From positions 365,248 through 429,247 of the forward strand of contig CAJJDO010000049.1 of the NCBI GenBank assembly GCA_905183005.1: a stretch of DNA of 64,000 bases, written 5' to 3'. Within the stretch, counting starts at the first letter, position 1. Each line of letters begins with the position of its first letter. A model generated the notes under the pieces. The model was given only the letters and a program-made list of their open reading frames with translations, ran no database searches and was not told the DNA's origin. The translations under genes were made by a program, and so were the position numbers. The stretch is from Paramecium pentaurelia. Its lineage: Eukaryota > Ciliophora > Oligohymenophorea > Peniculida > Parameciidae. Shown piece after piece: positions 1-11,858 of the stretch.

Positions 1-128
1 TATTAAATGTATATTTTATTAATATCTAAATACTAAAAATGATATCTATAATAAAATCAAAATAATTTATCATGTATGCAAACAATTTTAATAAAAAAAT
101 TACATTATATAATTTAATTTAATTATTA

Positions 129-1013
129 ATGTTAGGTGATTAAAAAAAAACCTTAATAATTGGAACAGTTGGTGTTGTAGCTTTGGCTGCTTGGATATGG
201 TAAGTATTTGAAAAGAAACATATACCTAAACTAACATAAACTGTTAGTGATGAGAAATTAATTAAGTTTATAAAACAATTAAGAGCTTAATCATTTCCAC
301 ACTTTTTTTTAGTATCAGACATAATCAAATAATAGAAAATTCAATATAAAGAAGCAGAATATTAAGAAATTCTAGTAAGAATTAAATAAGAAGTTGAACT
401 TCTCTTTGAAAAGAAATAAACTATGATTCTATGCAAGTTAGATCTAGAAAAAAAAGAAGTTGAATAAAGTTTATTGGTTACTTAAAATGTAGAAGTCAAG
501 AATTTGTATGATTAATTTTAAAAATTATATGAAGATGCACTTGATGGCATTTAACCAGAAATAAAATTAAATGATTAGACTTTAAGAAAATTTAATTAAG
601 AGAAATTACTTTAAATGATGGGTAATGTATTAGCTGTTTCTGTTGATATTATTTGTTTGGCAACAGAGGAATTAATTAATAGATCAGATTGTCCAGGTGA
701 ATTTAAATTGGATTAACCAATTGTTATGAAAGCATTGATAAAAAATGGTTTAATTGATAAAAAATTAGAATTGTTATCTTCATTTAAAATAAATGAATAT
801 GAATAAGAGGAATAATGTCCAATAGAATTATTTTCTAAATTGATTTAATATAACAAATCAGAGAATTCTAAATTTAAATAATGTGTTGAAGACATTGAAA
901 ATTTATATGAGAATATCATTCAAAAAATATTAAAAAAAGAAATAGATTCAGAAAGTGCAAGAAGTGCCTCAACTAAAATAGATATAGATGAAATTATAAA
1001 GAAACTTACATGA
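129..1013 (+). CDS. unknown protein with N-terminal membrane anchor
   Basis: Open from ATG 129 to TGA 1011-1013, 294 aa, with many in-frame TAA/TAG read as Gln. Residues about 7-22 (LIIGTVGVVALAAWIW) form one hydrophobic segment right at the N-terminus. The rest is hydrophilic, helical and Gln/Lys/Glu-rich, with a poly-charged C-terminus ending in a Lys-Lys-Leu-Thr tail. This is the shape of a tail-out organelle membrane protein, for example a peroxisomal or mitochondrial outer-membrane protein, but I recognise no family motif. A 48-nt stretch from position 210 (GTAAGT...TTAG, with a CTAAC inside) looks like an intron but is open and a multiple of three. The other introns here are about 25 nt, so I keep it as coding. 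The start is the first ATG after an AT-only leader. Function unknown. Confidence 0.7.
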
Positions 1014-2159
1014 ATTTCATAAATCGTATTCTTCTTTCTTTTATTCCATTTATTTTTATTCTTCATCTTCTTCCTTTTAAATTCTTTCTTGATTTTTTAA
1101 ACCTTTAACATTTAATTACTTTTGCAATTCTTAGAGTAAAAGAGATGGTGGAAATGGAGCACTTCCTTCAATTGTTAATCTAATATAAAAATCTATAAAT
1201 AAAACTTAGCAGGAGGTGTTTATATTTATGGTAATACTCTAGAATCAATACTATATTCCAATTAATCTTAATAATTTTAAATTCTTTTAAAATCTATTTG
1301 CTCTATAAAATGTTTAAAAATAATTCCGTTTTCTATTTTTTAAATAGTCTTTATAAAAATGATTTATATACTGCTGGCAAAAAAGTAAAATTATCTTAAA
1401 ATAGATAATAAATAATAGCAACAATTGATGAACTAATAAAAGTCAAAGATTGCTGAATTAAACTAAAGAGAATAACAAACAAAATTGAATAATATTTATT
1501 TTTTAGTTAAATTGGAAAAATCAATAATTGACTTTATCCATTTGGTATCATAAGACAACTTAAAATAAAATGATAATTGATACTCTTGAATAATGAAGAA
1601 TATGAAATAGTTCCATAAACTATATGCTGGTTTATAAGAGAAAGGAGTATAAATGAAGGAGAAGAAAAATTATAATAAAAGGCAAATTGTCTAAAATGAT
1701 ATATTTGTTTTTATACTTAAGTGATAAAACCTAAAATAAAAATGATGATAATGAATGAAATTGTGCTGTTTTTTATTTCGAACTCTTTGAATTTATTAGA
1801 AATACATATTATTGCTAATATCATATCAATACTGTAATCTAAAGTATATTATAAAATTTCATTATACAATGAACAAAATCTGCAAAAAATAATCTCCATA
1901 TTTAAAAAGGTAATGTTGAATTTGGGGAATTACTGAAGAAATTAAAGGTATAATGTGTAAATAGATCAATTAATCCAAAAATTGATGAAATTGTTAAGAT
2001 AACTTTTGTTCCAAATAGATGTGATTACCACCATGTTTAAAGCAAGGAATCTAATCCTGACTACTAATTTATATTATTGTCTAATCTTTATTGATTCATT
2101 ATATTAATATTTTATATATATATTCATTATATTAATATTTTATATATTCTAATAATTAA
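1014..2159. other. non-genic stretch with coding-like scraps
   Basis: No intact gene could be built here on either strand. Short coding-like pieces occur on the plus strand in different frames. One at about 1140-1200 is Gly-rich. One at about 1590-1650 reads NEEYEIVPQTICWFIREKGV. The longest is open from 1873 to TGA 2092-2094 and contains PKIDEIVKITFVPNRCDYHH, but it has no ATG. They may be remains of a decayed gene or exons I could not join. The right end holds a short tandem repeat. Confidence 0.4.
2095..2148. repeat. tandem duplication of a 28-bp AT unit
   Basis: The unit TTCATTATATTAATATTTTA is present twice in direct succession, starting at about 2095 and 2123, each followed by a TATATAT run. 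It lies between the end of an ORF scrap and the 3' end of the calpain-like gene. It is a simple local repeat, and the second copy falls in the 3' flank of that gene. Confidence 0.7.
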
Positions 2160-4763
2160 TCACTTGAATACAACTGCATAAGTGTTGTTTTATTAAGTGA
2201 ATTCAATATTGAATGAGGATCCATTCTACCAACTACTCTATTTCAACTGTTTAATCTACTCAGTTGTGAGTACTTTCAATTATTATGTATCTGCTACATT
2301 AACAAATGTAATAGGTTTCATATTATCTCTATTTGGTTATTTACTTAAGTCTTTACTCCATTTATTAGGTTGGTTGCCATTATATTTCCAAACTAACACA
2401 GTTAATTTATTATCAGAAACATATGTAAATTCTTCAACTTATCCATTCTATTTTTTTTAACCCTTATTTATTGCCTCTTTTGTATACAATTAAGCCAATA
2501 AATTAGGTTGTGATCTATAATTAATTCTACTAATTTCAACTGATTAAGTTCCATAAAAGGTTAATGTACTATCATATAATTATTCATTTAAGAAATCCAA
2601 AAGAATTACCATAGTATATCTGCCCTTTTATAAGTCTACATTAACTACTAATGTCTTAAATTGACCATAATCCTAAGCAATTAATTATTGTTATTCATCA
2701 AAAACTAATAATCTTGCAAAACAATAATCATATTTTTTACAGATATTATTTCTAAAATATCTTTCATCTCTTTAATGTAATCTAAAAGTAGCAACAGTAT
2801 CTTAATGTACATCCACATAAAATGATGAATAAGCATCATTATTTGCTTTCAAATTATAACTAATATGATAATTATTAGGAACACATTTAGCAATTGTTAT
2901 TTATTTACCTATAATATTTTTTATAGGTAATTTAAATTCCCCTTCTGATTAAGCAGTACTTGGTTGATTCCTTACCCATCCCCATGGATTACGTAAAGTT
3001 ACATCTTTACCATCATAATTCAAAAATGTAAAAATTCCATCAGGTAAATGTACCAAAGCAACATCATTTTAATTCAAAGATTTCAAAATATTATCACTTA
3101 CTTATTCAACAATAATAGGTGCTCCTGTAGTTTCTTAAAGAAAATCAGCTACAGTAGCAGTTTTAAATGCATCCTCATAACTTCCATATTCTTTTGCAAA
3201 TGCCTTCTCAATAATGAATGGCCATATTTCTGATTAATAACCAGGATTGGATTTTTGTAATGATCTAAATAATTAATAATTATAAATACTTTAATTTATT
3301 ATTATCAATTGTAGTCCTTGCTCCAACAGGTTCTCCTTTAAAATAACCAAGTAAATCATCAACTAATATATATTTCCATACACCTCCTATACATAATCGA
3401 GCATAATAAAATCCAAATTCGTTTATAACTTGATCTTCTAAAATTCTAGTTATTAATTATGGTTATTCAGCAATAGCAGCCAATACTTACATCAAAGTAC
3501 CTGATTATTATCCAGGTACTATATCATTTGGTTCAACTACTTAATGAGTATCTTATTCTCTTCCTAGATTAAACCTTTTAAAATCAACTTAACCATGTCC
3601 AAATACTTGAAAAACTTATAAATCATTAGGAGGAAATGTTGGATCTACATATTCTTTCTATGGTGCAAATTTCAATGACAACTTTTTACTTACTTCAATA
3701 TTATTTTTTGGTTCCAAAGCTTTAATTCTATCCTCTGGTATTGTTTTGATATTCTTAACTATGTCTTTTACAACCTAAGTATTCTTTCCTCTCCTTATAA
3801 AATTGGGTCTGTTTTCAGATATTTATGGTCCTTATTCCTATTCTTGATTATCTTAATCAATTCTATTATATTATGGTTATTGATTTTATTGTTAATTCCC
3901 CTTGTTGGATTAATCATTTTTAGAAGGCTACTCAATTTTAGTTGGTTATTCTACTTTTGGAGATTATTAAACCTTATTTGGTTACTCTGGTTGAAGAGGA
4001 GGTTATTAATTCTTTTGATCTTCTTTTTTAGCTGAGGGTTTATTTGAAATAGATTTTGCAGGATCTACAATATCTTTTGGTGCAGGTGTAGGTGTTTATT
4101 TTTCATTCTATTATGTTTTATTTGTTACTGGAGTTTATGATTAAGAGGGTTATTATTGAGGTGTCTTTGTTTATTAAGGAGTCTTTGTTTATTATGGAGT
4201 TTATGATTACTAGGATGGTTGAGGTTATGCTTAGGGTGTTTTAGTTTATGATGGTTATTATGCAGGAGTCTTTTATTAAGATTATTGTTATTTTGGATCT
4301 GGAGTTTAGAATGGTTGAGTAGTATTGGGTTTTGCTGGTGTCTATTATGATTACTTTTATTATTATTATTATTGTGGTGTATCCTTATTTCCTGTATTAT
4401 TTTGTGTTTATGTTTATCCTTTTTTTGGATCTGTATTTGATATTTCTTATTCACTCTTTTTAGTTGTACTTTAAGGAGGTGGTGTACTTGGTATTATTGA
4501 ACTATTGTTGGACTTAAATATTAATAAATTATATATACTTTATCTATTTTTGAATCATTTCGACTCTTCTTTCTTATTAGACTATCAAGAAAATCAGGAT
4601 CACTGTTTTGATTTTTGAATTTTTCATCATCATCATCGACTTTACTTCTTGCAAAACTAGAGATACCAGGATCATCATCATCATCATCTTAGATGTCACG
4701 AGCCCTACCAGTTAACTATCTCATGTTGGGTCTACGGTTAATTAGCTAACTTGACTAATACAT
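2160..4763 (-). CDS. calpain-like protein lacking catalytic Cys and His
   Basis: 850 aa from ATG 4763 to TGA 2160, with introns at 4513-4538 (26 nt, ends AAG) and 3265-3289 (25 nt). Residues 1-80 hold two acidic runs (six and four Asp). Residues about 85-250 are a low-complexity Gln/Pro/Thr-rich linker. From about residue 395 the protein follows the calpain protease fold: LAAIAEQPQLITRILEDQVI, then ARLCIGGVWKYILVDDLLGY, and near 576 the Asn motif LRNPWGWV. After it comes a calpain beta-sandwich-like region. In active calpains a Gly-Asp-Cys-Trp motif holds the nucleophile; here the aligned stretch reads QQSGTLMQVL, so Cys is Gly. The usual Gly-His-Ala-Tyr around the catalytic His is also missing, while Asn is kept. 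I infer a regulatory, non-proteolytic calpain homologue. It is transcribed toward the non-genic stretch. An internal ATG at 4724 is a possible alternative start. Confidence 0.85.
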
Positions 4764-5887
4764 AATAAAAATTTAATTATTCTTCTAAGATTGAATTTTG
4801 ATATTATTTGTTCATCATATCAATATATAAAATTCATATTTTTAAACAAAAGAATTAGAAAACATATCAAATATATGGTTTCCATATAAACTTATAGATT
4901 AAATAATAATCAGATACATTTTCAATTTATTTAACTCAATTATGAAAAAATAAAATTTTATTGTTTTTAAATAAGTATATATATAAATTAGAAAATTTCA
5001 TAAAATTAAAATCAGTATCAAATTTTTTGATTAACTAAATAATAGATCAAAAATTACCTAATATCAAAGCTTCTATTAATTAATCTTATTTTATTTTCTC
5101 TCTTTTTTATTTAAATACTTATAATCTAATAAAAATCATTATATTCACCCTAAAACATTCTCTCATTTTATAAAATTATAGAATTATAATAATATTGATT
5201 TAGTTATTTATTTAAAGATTTAAATTATGATAAATTTATTTATGAATTGCTTAGTTGAATAAGAATAAAGTTATTGAACTATTTTTGATAATAAGTTGAT
5301 AAATATTAGTTACAATTATAAAATTGGATTTTTTATTATTTTACTTTAAATCCTAAATATATATTTGAATAATAAAGGAATTAATAATTCTGGTAAAATA
5401 AATATTATTCTTTTAGTAATTTCAATTTAATTATTCATTTATTTATTTATGTTTAAATTTATCCTGTTTTATTGTAATGATCATTATATTTATTAAATTT
5501 AAACTCCTGAAGGTAAAAATACATGTAAACATTTTTTCATTAGATAATATAATGATTGGGATATTAAAATATTGTTTTGTCTATAAAAAATGTTTAATTA
5601 TTATATAGTTAATAATTGAATTCAAGTTAAGCATAATATACATATATTTTGAAATTTTTTTAAATAGAAAATTAAGGATATATGTATTATTTTATTAAAC
5701 ATAATCTTTTTCAATTATAATCTATTTGGTTTTTAAGAAGATATAATTAATTTATTTGATGATTAGATTAATTATGAATGTAGATATATTCTATTTATAG
5801 AGGTAAGACATAAGAATAATTAATGATTGAGGATTAGATTAATATTCATGTAAGTATTATTATAGGTGTTATTTATTATTAATAAAA
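4764..5887. other. intergenic, AT-rich
   Basis: About 1.1 kb between two divergent genes (calpain-like on minus, kinase on plus), so it should hold both promoters. It is almost pure A/T with scattered TGA in all frames. I found no ORF, repeat or RNA gene that I can support. Confidence 0.6.
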
Positions 5888-7061
5888 ATGGGAATATATA
5901 TTTCAAGGTTTTGTAAATATTTCAGAGGAAAAGAATCAAAAGTTTATTAATCACAAAATTCAGGAACAATGTCATTACATAAATCTAAAATATTGGTATA
6001 GAACAACTCTGATGGATATGATTCAGAGCCAGAATAACATTTTAATCATGCTGAGTCACTTGTAAAAATTTAATGGAAGAAAGGAGAATTGATTGGATAA
6101 GGTTCTTTTGGGAGAGTTTATAAATGTATGGATATAAAGACTGGAAGAATATTAGCTGTAAAACAAATCGAATTAGGTTATGTGGACAAAGAAAGTTTAG
6201 AGTCGTTTCATCAAGAGATCAAAATACTTTAGCAACTGAAGCATAAAAATATAGTTGAATATTATGGATGTGACGAGGATAAAAATCATTTGAGCATTTT
6301 ATTAGAATATGTAGGAGGTACCAGTGTGCATTATCAAATCAGGTGGCTCCATTTCCCACATGATGAAAAAATTCAAACTCAATCTACAAGAACCAGTCAT
6401 CCAAAAATATGTGACAGACATACTCCATGGTCTTGTTTATTTACATAACAAGGGAATTATCCATCGAGACATCAAAGGAGCAAATATAATAGTAGATACC
6501 AAAGGTGTTTGTAAACTAGCAGATTTTGGATGTAGTATAATAGGGTCTAATGCATATTCATTAAAGGGCACTCCTAATTGGATGGCTCCAGAAGTAATAA
6601 ATTCCTAAGAGACAGGAAGATATTCAGATATATGGAGTTTAGGATGTACAATCATAGAAATGCTAACAGGTGAACCTCCTTGGGGTAGATTCCAATCTCC
6701 TATGTAGGCATTGATAACCATTTCTTCAAAATAATGTTCACCACCCATTCCAAATAATATATCTTAAAATCTAAAGAATTTTTTAGATAAGTGTCTTTAA
6801 TTTGATCATAAAAAAAGATGGAAAGCTAAATAATTGTTATAACATCCATTTATAATTTCTATTCCAAAAAAATCATTAAAGACAGATTAATTTATGTTTT
6901 AACAGAAATCCACAGATTAGTATAACAATTTAGATCTGCATGTTGCACCCTAATTAGAAGATATAAAGAAAAATGAAGAATATTTAGATAAAGAATCTCA
7001 TCATATGATACTTTCTAAACAATCTTCTGTGGTAAGTGATGAAAAACATTTATAGTATTGA
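5888..7061 (+). CDS. MAP3K (STE11/NPK-like) protein kinase
   Basis: 382 aa, one intron at 6318-6342 (25 nt, ends CAG). A short N-terminal tail of about 60 aa precedes a complete kinase domain. Visible motifs in order: glycine loop GQGSFGRVYK, the lysine in ILAVKQIE, the acidic helix residue in SFHQEIKIL, catalytic loop HRDIKGANI, LADFGCS for the magnesium-binding DFG, activation segment GTPNWMAPEVI, and DIWSLGCTIIEMLTG. HRDIKGAN and GTPxWMAPEV are the marks of the STE family, MEKK/NPK branch, which phosphorylates MAP2Ks. A C-terminal tail of about 90 aa has no known domain. All catalytic residues are present, so it should be active. Near the end, 7032-7055 is an in-frame intron-like GTAAGT...TATAG of 24 nt; with or without it the same TGA is used. 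It is convergent with the TPR gene downstream, about 210 nt between stops. Confidence 0.92.
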
Positions 7062-7272
7062 TCTTTTTATTTAGTTTACATTAATAATTACTATTTTATA
7101 AACAAATCATTTATGTATAAATAAATAAAGAAGAATAAATATATATCTTTCTTTCTTCTAGTTAATTTAAGAATCAGAAATAGATTGTAGAATATATATT
7201 AGAATATAAAAGGAATAATAATATGCAAAATTTCTGAAAATATATGATATGTGTTCAAGTATTATTTTTTTT

Positions 7273-9416
7273 TCATTATTTACAATATTTATTTGCTTTA
7301 AGCTTTTGTAGATTTCGTTTTACCTTTAAAAATCAAAATTTATATTTACATTCATTGTCATTGCATGCATAGTTCCTAAATGAATATCTAATAAAGTAAT
7401 AGCAAACATATAACAATTCTCAGCTGCAAATAAATTACCATTCTAATGCAATGCACATCCTAAGTTATTGAATGTTATCGCATTCTCAATATTCTCATCA
7501 CCTATTGAACTTTCTCTTATCATTCTTGCTTTCATAAATGCTCTTACAGCCAATTCATATTCTTGCATATGATATAATACTGAACCAATACCACAATAAG
7601 GTCTAAATTATATAAATTATTTTATACAATGCTTTATCTGGATGATCTGCTTATAATTTATCTGTATGAAATTTCACTCTAAGAAACTTATTCAAAGCTG
7701 CTTCATCTTATCCTGCTATCTCATAAATCTATCCACCAAAATATTCGAAAAATACCATTTCAGAATCATGTAATTCTGTTAAAGACTACCATAATTCTTG
7801 TGCTTAATTTAAATTTTGCATTGCTAAGAAATAATTTTATTATGTAAATGACATCAATGAAGCTTCTACCATTGTTCTTACCTATTAAGGAGGATCATGT
7901 GGATAAAGACATTCTGGTAACATAACTGGAGCAACTGTTATATGACTTAACGTGCTTAATTCATTTAAATCTCTAAGTGGATTAGTTTATTTAGTTTTTT
8001 TTACAAAATCAATAAAATATTGATAAGTACATATTCTTGGTGGTTATACTAAAGGTTCCCATTCTAAAATATTAATAATTAATCAATACAATATTTCATA
8101 GGTTATTCTCCTTTTTTTAATTATTATTTAGGTTAAGGTTTATTCTTGTTTTTTTTATCTTCTTCTAATTTTTTAGCTAATTCTTCTCTTTTTTCTTTTT
8201 CTTTAATTGCTTTAATAAAATCTTAAGCCAAATCAACCTAAGATTTTAATTCAGGAAAAGGTGGTAAATCTTATTAAAAAAATTACCAAATTTCTTTAAT
8301 ATCTAATTGATCTGGTTTACGAGTAAGAAATAAATAATTTTATTATTTCATATCTTATTCTTCAGATTAAGGATTAATTTATTCTTAAATAAAATCATCT
8401 GTTTTATCTAACATTTCATAATATTTTTTAATTAAAGACAAATGTTTTGATTTATCTTCATGAACCCTATTTCCATTTTTTTATAACTCAATCATTTTTG
8501 TAAAGAATTTAATAATCAAAGGTGATATTTCCTTCTTTGAATCTTATTAAACTTCTCTGTTTGAAATATCAGCAGCCATTTTACATATTAAGAATTAAAA
8601 TTCTAAATATGAAATCTTAGGATCTCCAGAATAATGTTATGGTTTGAATCTTCCACTATTGATTGTTTCACATATTTATTAAATTACATTAGATTAATAA
8701 AATTAATTTTCTTTTGGTGTTATTGCAGGTATAATTCTCATACAAATATCCTCAATATTTTCATAATTATAATGAACAGGATGAATGTTCATATCTTATA
8801 ACATTTATATAAATGAAAATATTGGAATTCTAAGATTCATCAATTTAATTTCTTTCCAAGTTAACATGAGTTCATTTTTATAATAATTTTCAGGTAAATA
8901 CATAGTAAATAAAGCTTAAATATCTTCTTAATATGTAATTATAGTCTTAACAACTTATTCATGTAATAATTTACGATTTGGATCATCAAGTATCAACATT
9001 CTGATTTATGTTTTTTTTTTATTATCTATGAAAATATCTTTAAGGATAAGATCTAAATATTTCTTTTATCCTTAATGTAAAGCTTTACCTAAGGCATCTA
9101 TCATTCTCAAGAATTTAGTTCTGCTAAATTTTGGTGTATCATCCTTTATTATATTTATTGGTTCTTTGACTCCTTTTTTTGGAGCTTAAGTAACTTTTTA
9201 CACTATTTCTTCTAAGGCAAAGTATTCTTAATATAAATTCAAGTAGAAATCAAAATTGAACTTTGCAGTTATCAATTCTCTTTCTAACAAGAAGGTCAAG
9301 AACTCATTAAATTTCATATTATTGCTCTCTGCTTTGCATATTACTTGATTAAATAAATCATCTAATCGTTTTTAATCTTCTAAACTCATTCCTGCAACAA
9401 TTTATTATTCCTACAT
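7273..9416 (-). CDS. large TPR-containing protein
   Basis: 688 aa, three introns (26, 25 and 26 nt; the last, close to the 3' end, ends AAG). The N-terminal 350 residues are helical without a domain I know. A Lys/Glu-rich linker around residues 355-375 (EELAKKLEEDKKNKNKPQ) leads to a WEPLVQPPRICTYQYFIDF segment. The last 220 residues are tetratricopeptide-type helices: YCGIGSVLYHMQEYELAVRA, then NAITFNNLGCALHQNGNLFA, closing with NVKRNLQKLKANK, which is how TPR arrays often end before a stop. TPR arrays are protein-binding scaffolds. The product may belong to a ciliary or basal-body complex, but I cannot assign it. The start could also be the Met at codon 10 (9389). The start codon of the next gene, on the other strand, is only 13 nt away. 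Confidence 0.8.
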
Positions 9417-9429
9417 TATTATTATAATA

Positions 9430-11831
9430 ATGTAATAATTAAGCGCTTATGCCTTGTAATTCAATTGAATCTATATATCAGACTATAAGAGTTTGAGAAA
9501 CAAAATGAGCTAGAAATATTATCGATTAGAGATGAATTCTAAAAAGATATTACTTATTTATATGAAGTTTATATAGACTAATCCAAATTTAAAGATGATG
9601 AATTACTTAAAAATCCATTTTTTCAAGATAATTTATTGACAGAGAATTCATTTCTATAAATTATCAAAAAAGGAGAGGTAGATACTCAAATAGGTAAAAT
9701 TTAGATATTTTATATTATAGGTACAATGGGAACACCTTATGCTTTAACTTTAAATGAAAAGAATTTAAAAAATAAAGATGATCTGTATAAATTTATAGTA
9801 AGAAATTTAGAGAATACTTTCACACTTTAGGAGATAAGACATAATTCTTATACAATTAGTGTAAGTTTTTGTGAATCTTTAAAATCATTTATAATTTCAT
9901 CAAGTGGATAAACTATAATATGTTAAGATAAGAATGATATATATAAATATCTCGAATTATAAGGATGTGAAAGGGTGTGTAAAGTTAGTTAATAATTCTT
10001 TGATGTTTATTAGAATATGGATTATAATCTTTAAATAAATTTAACTAAAGATCTTATACATAGAAGTTTAGTTGGATGCAGAAATTCATCCAATTTTATT
10101 GAATGGTATTCAATTATGGAACATTATAAGTCATAAAGAATATTATCACCTGATATTGTTAAAAGATTTCTTAATCATTACAATTTAGAACCTGCTAAAT
10201 CAATTTAATAATAAACAAATTTATAAAAGTTTCCATTAATATTTGATTCAATTTATAATTAATTAATAGATAAATATCATGATTATTTTAGAGGAAAAAC
10301 TATTTATTTTTGGAAAGATGATAAATATTTAGGTAATTGTTATATTCCTTCAAAACATTTTTTAATTTTAAAGGAAATAAAAACTTAAGTATTTAATTCT
10401 AAATTTAATTCTCTTTAAAAAGAATCAAATAATTTTCTTTAATAATTTAATTTAAATCAATTAGAATATGAGTTTTATTAAAAATGCTTAAATTTTATAT
10501 TAAGTATTCCTTATAATAAAAGATCTAATTATAGTTTTATGTAATTATCTAATATTGTTTTTAATTGTATTCATAAATAATTAGATTATATACCTTAAAA
10601 ATTAGATTAATAAATTACTCTTGCTCAATGTTTATAAAGTAAACCAATTATTGTAGTATTGATTCCAGTTGGTATTAATGGAATGGGATATGATAATATT
10701 TGTTAAATTATATTTAAAATAAGTGAAGGTGTTAAAATAGTAAGTAAAACTCATGAAATTAATGATAATAATATGCTATATTTATATGATTAAATTTGTT
10801 CACTTAAAAAGTTACAATTAATAAATGATTAATTAAAATAACTTCCTTATGATGTTAGAACTGTTGCATTATATCCAGAATGTTCACATTATTATTTATC
10901 TAAAAAGAAATATAGATTTCCATTCTCTTTTAAATTTATTATGTTTTGTTTATTACAAGTATTAGAGGATAGAGATTAAGTTAATTAGATAATTAATTAA
11001 TTAAAAGAATTTGAAAATCAGAATTTCAATCATCTTCCATCTGATTATTAAATTAGTTGTAATTATATGCCAAAAAATAAGGAGACTGATGATCTATATA
11101 GTGAAATAGTGGAGTCAGATTTCAAAGCAGCTTTTTCATTAACAAATGATTATTTGATAGAAAGTTTATCTTAATATAAAGATTCAGTAGGATATATTCC
11201 TGAAAATCATTTGTGGGATTAAGCAAGGAAGATAATTAATGAAATAGAAGAGAAAGTTAAAGTAAATATAACAAAAAAGAAATAAAAATATATTAAAAGT
11301 TAAGCCAATAAAATATAATATGGATTGTATATTTAAAATCCTAATTGGGAAGAAATTGATAATTTTATTTTTGATTGTTTGGAGATTATTGTATAGAATT
11401 ATCCAAGAGATACTAAAATCAATATTATGTATAAATAATTGAAATAATAATTATTTTAAGGAAAAAACTTATAATTCTATTTTAGAGAAAAATAACCATA
11501 TATGTTATCCAAAAAATTAGAATAAAAATAATGGTCTGTATAGTTATAAGTGGCTATAATTGTAATAGATGGAATCATAATATTATAACCTTAAGATTTA
11601 GGGTTAAATCTTTTATAAGATATTCCAATTTATTCTAATAATCTTGTAGTAACAAAATCAGAAAAGATTGCAAATTTAGTAAGAAAGAATGTAGAGAAAC
11701 TTTAGGATAACAATACAAAAGAGGGAACTTTAATTAAGTAGGATATAGATATGAAACATTAAAGTTGGAATGTATTTATAGTGAAATGGAAACCAATAAA
11801 TATTAAATTAATTGAGAATTTAGTGATTTGA
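9430..11831 (+). CDS. unknown 782-aa protein with a P-loop-like motif
   Basis: 782 aa in three exons: 9430-9455, 9482-9693 and 9723-11831 region (introns 9456-9481, 26 nt, CAG; 9694-9720, 27 nt, TAG). The first intron is needed to reach an ATG, and splicing gives a clean N-terminus MQQLSAYALLQEFEKQNELE. About residue 410 the chain reads PIIVVLIPVGINGMGYDN. The hydrophobic strand followed by Gly-rich turn looks like a Walker A loop (GxxGxGK[ST]), but the essential Lys is replaced by Tyr. A late beta-strand IIVIDGIIIL and a final WNVFIVKWKPINIKL are also notable. I do not recognise a family. A nucleotide-binding or RNA-end-processing origin is possible but unproven. Composition is Asn/Ile/Lys-rich like its neighbours. 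It sits head-to-head with the TPR gene and only 27 nt upstream of U2AF. Confidence 0.75.
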
Positions 11832-11858
11832 TATTTTTATTATTTAATTTTTATTAAA

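Noticed and set aside
210..257. 48-nt intron in the first gene (GTAAGT...CTAAC...TTAG)
   Set aside because: It is open, in frame and far longer than any other intron here, so I read it as coding.
2197..2460. Plus-strand 87-aa ORF under the standard code
   Set aside because: It is the complementary strand of the calpain-like gene, which is better supported by family motifs and frame-consistent introns.
4125..4454. Minus-strand 109-aa His/Asn/Lys ORF
   Set aside because: It is a wrong-frame reading of the Gln/Pro/Thr linker of the calpain-like protein after its first intron.
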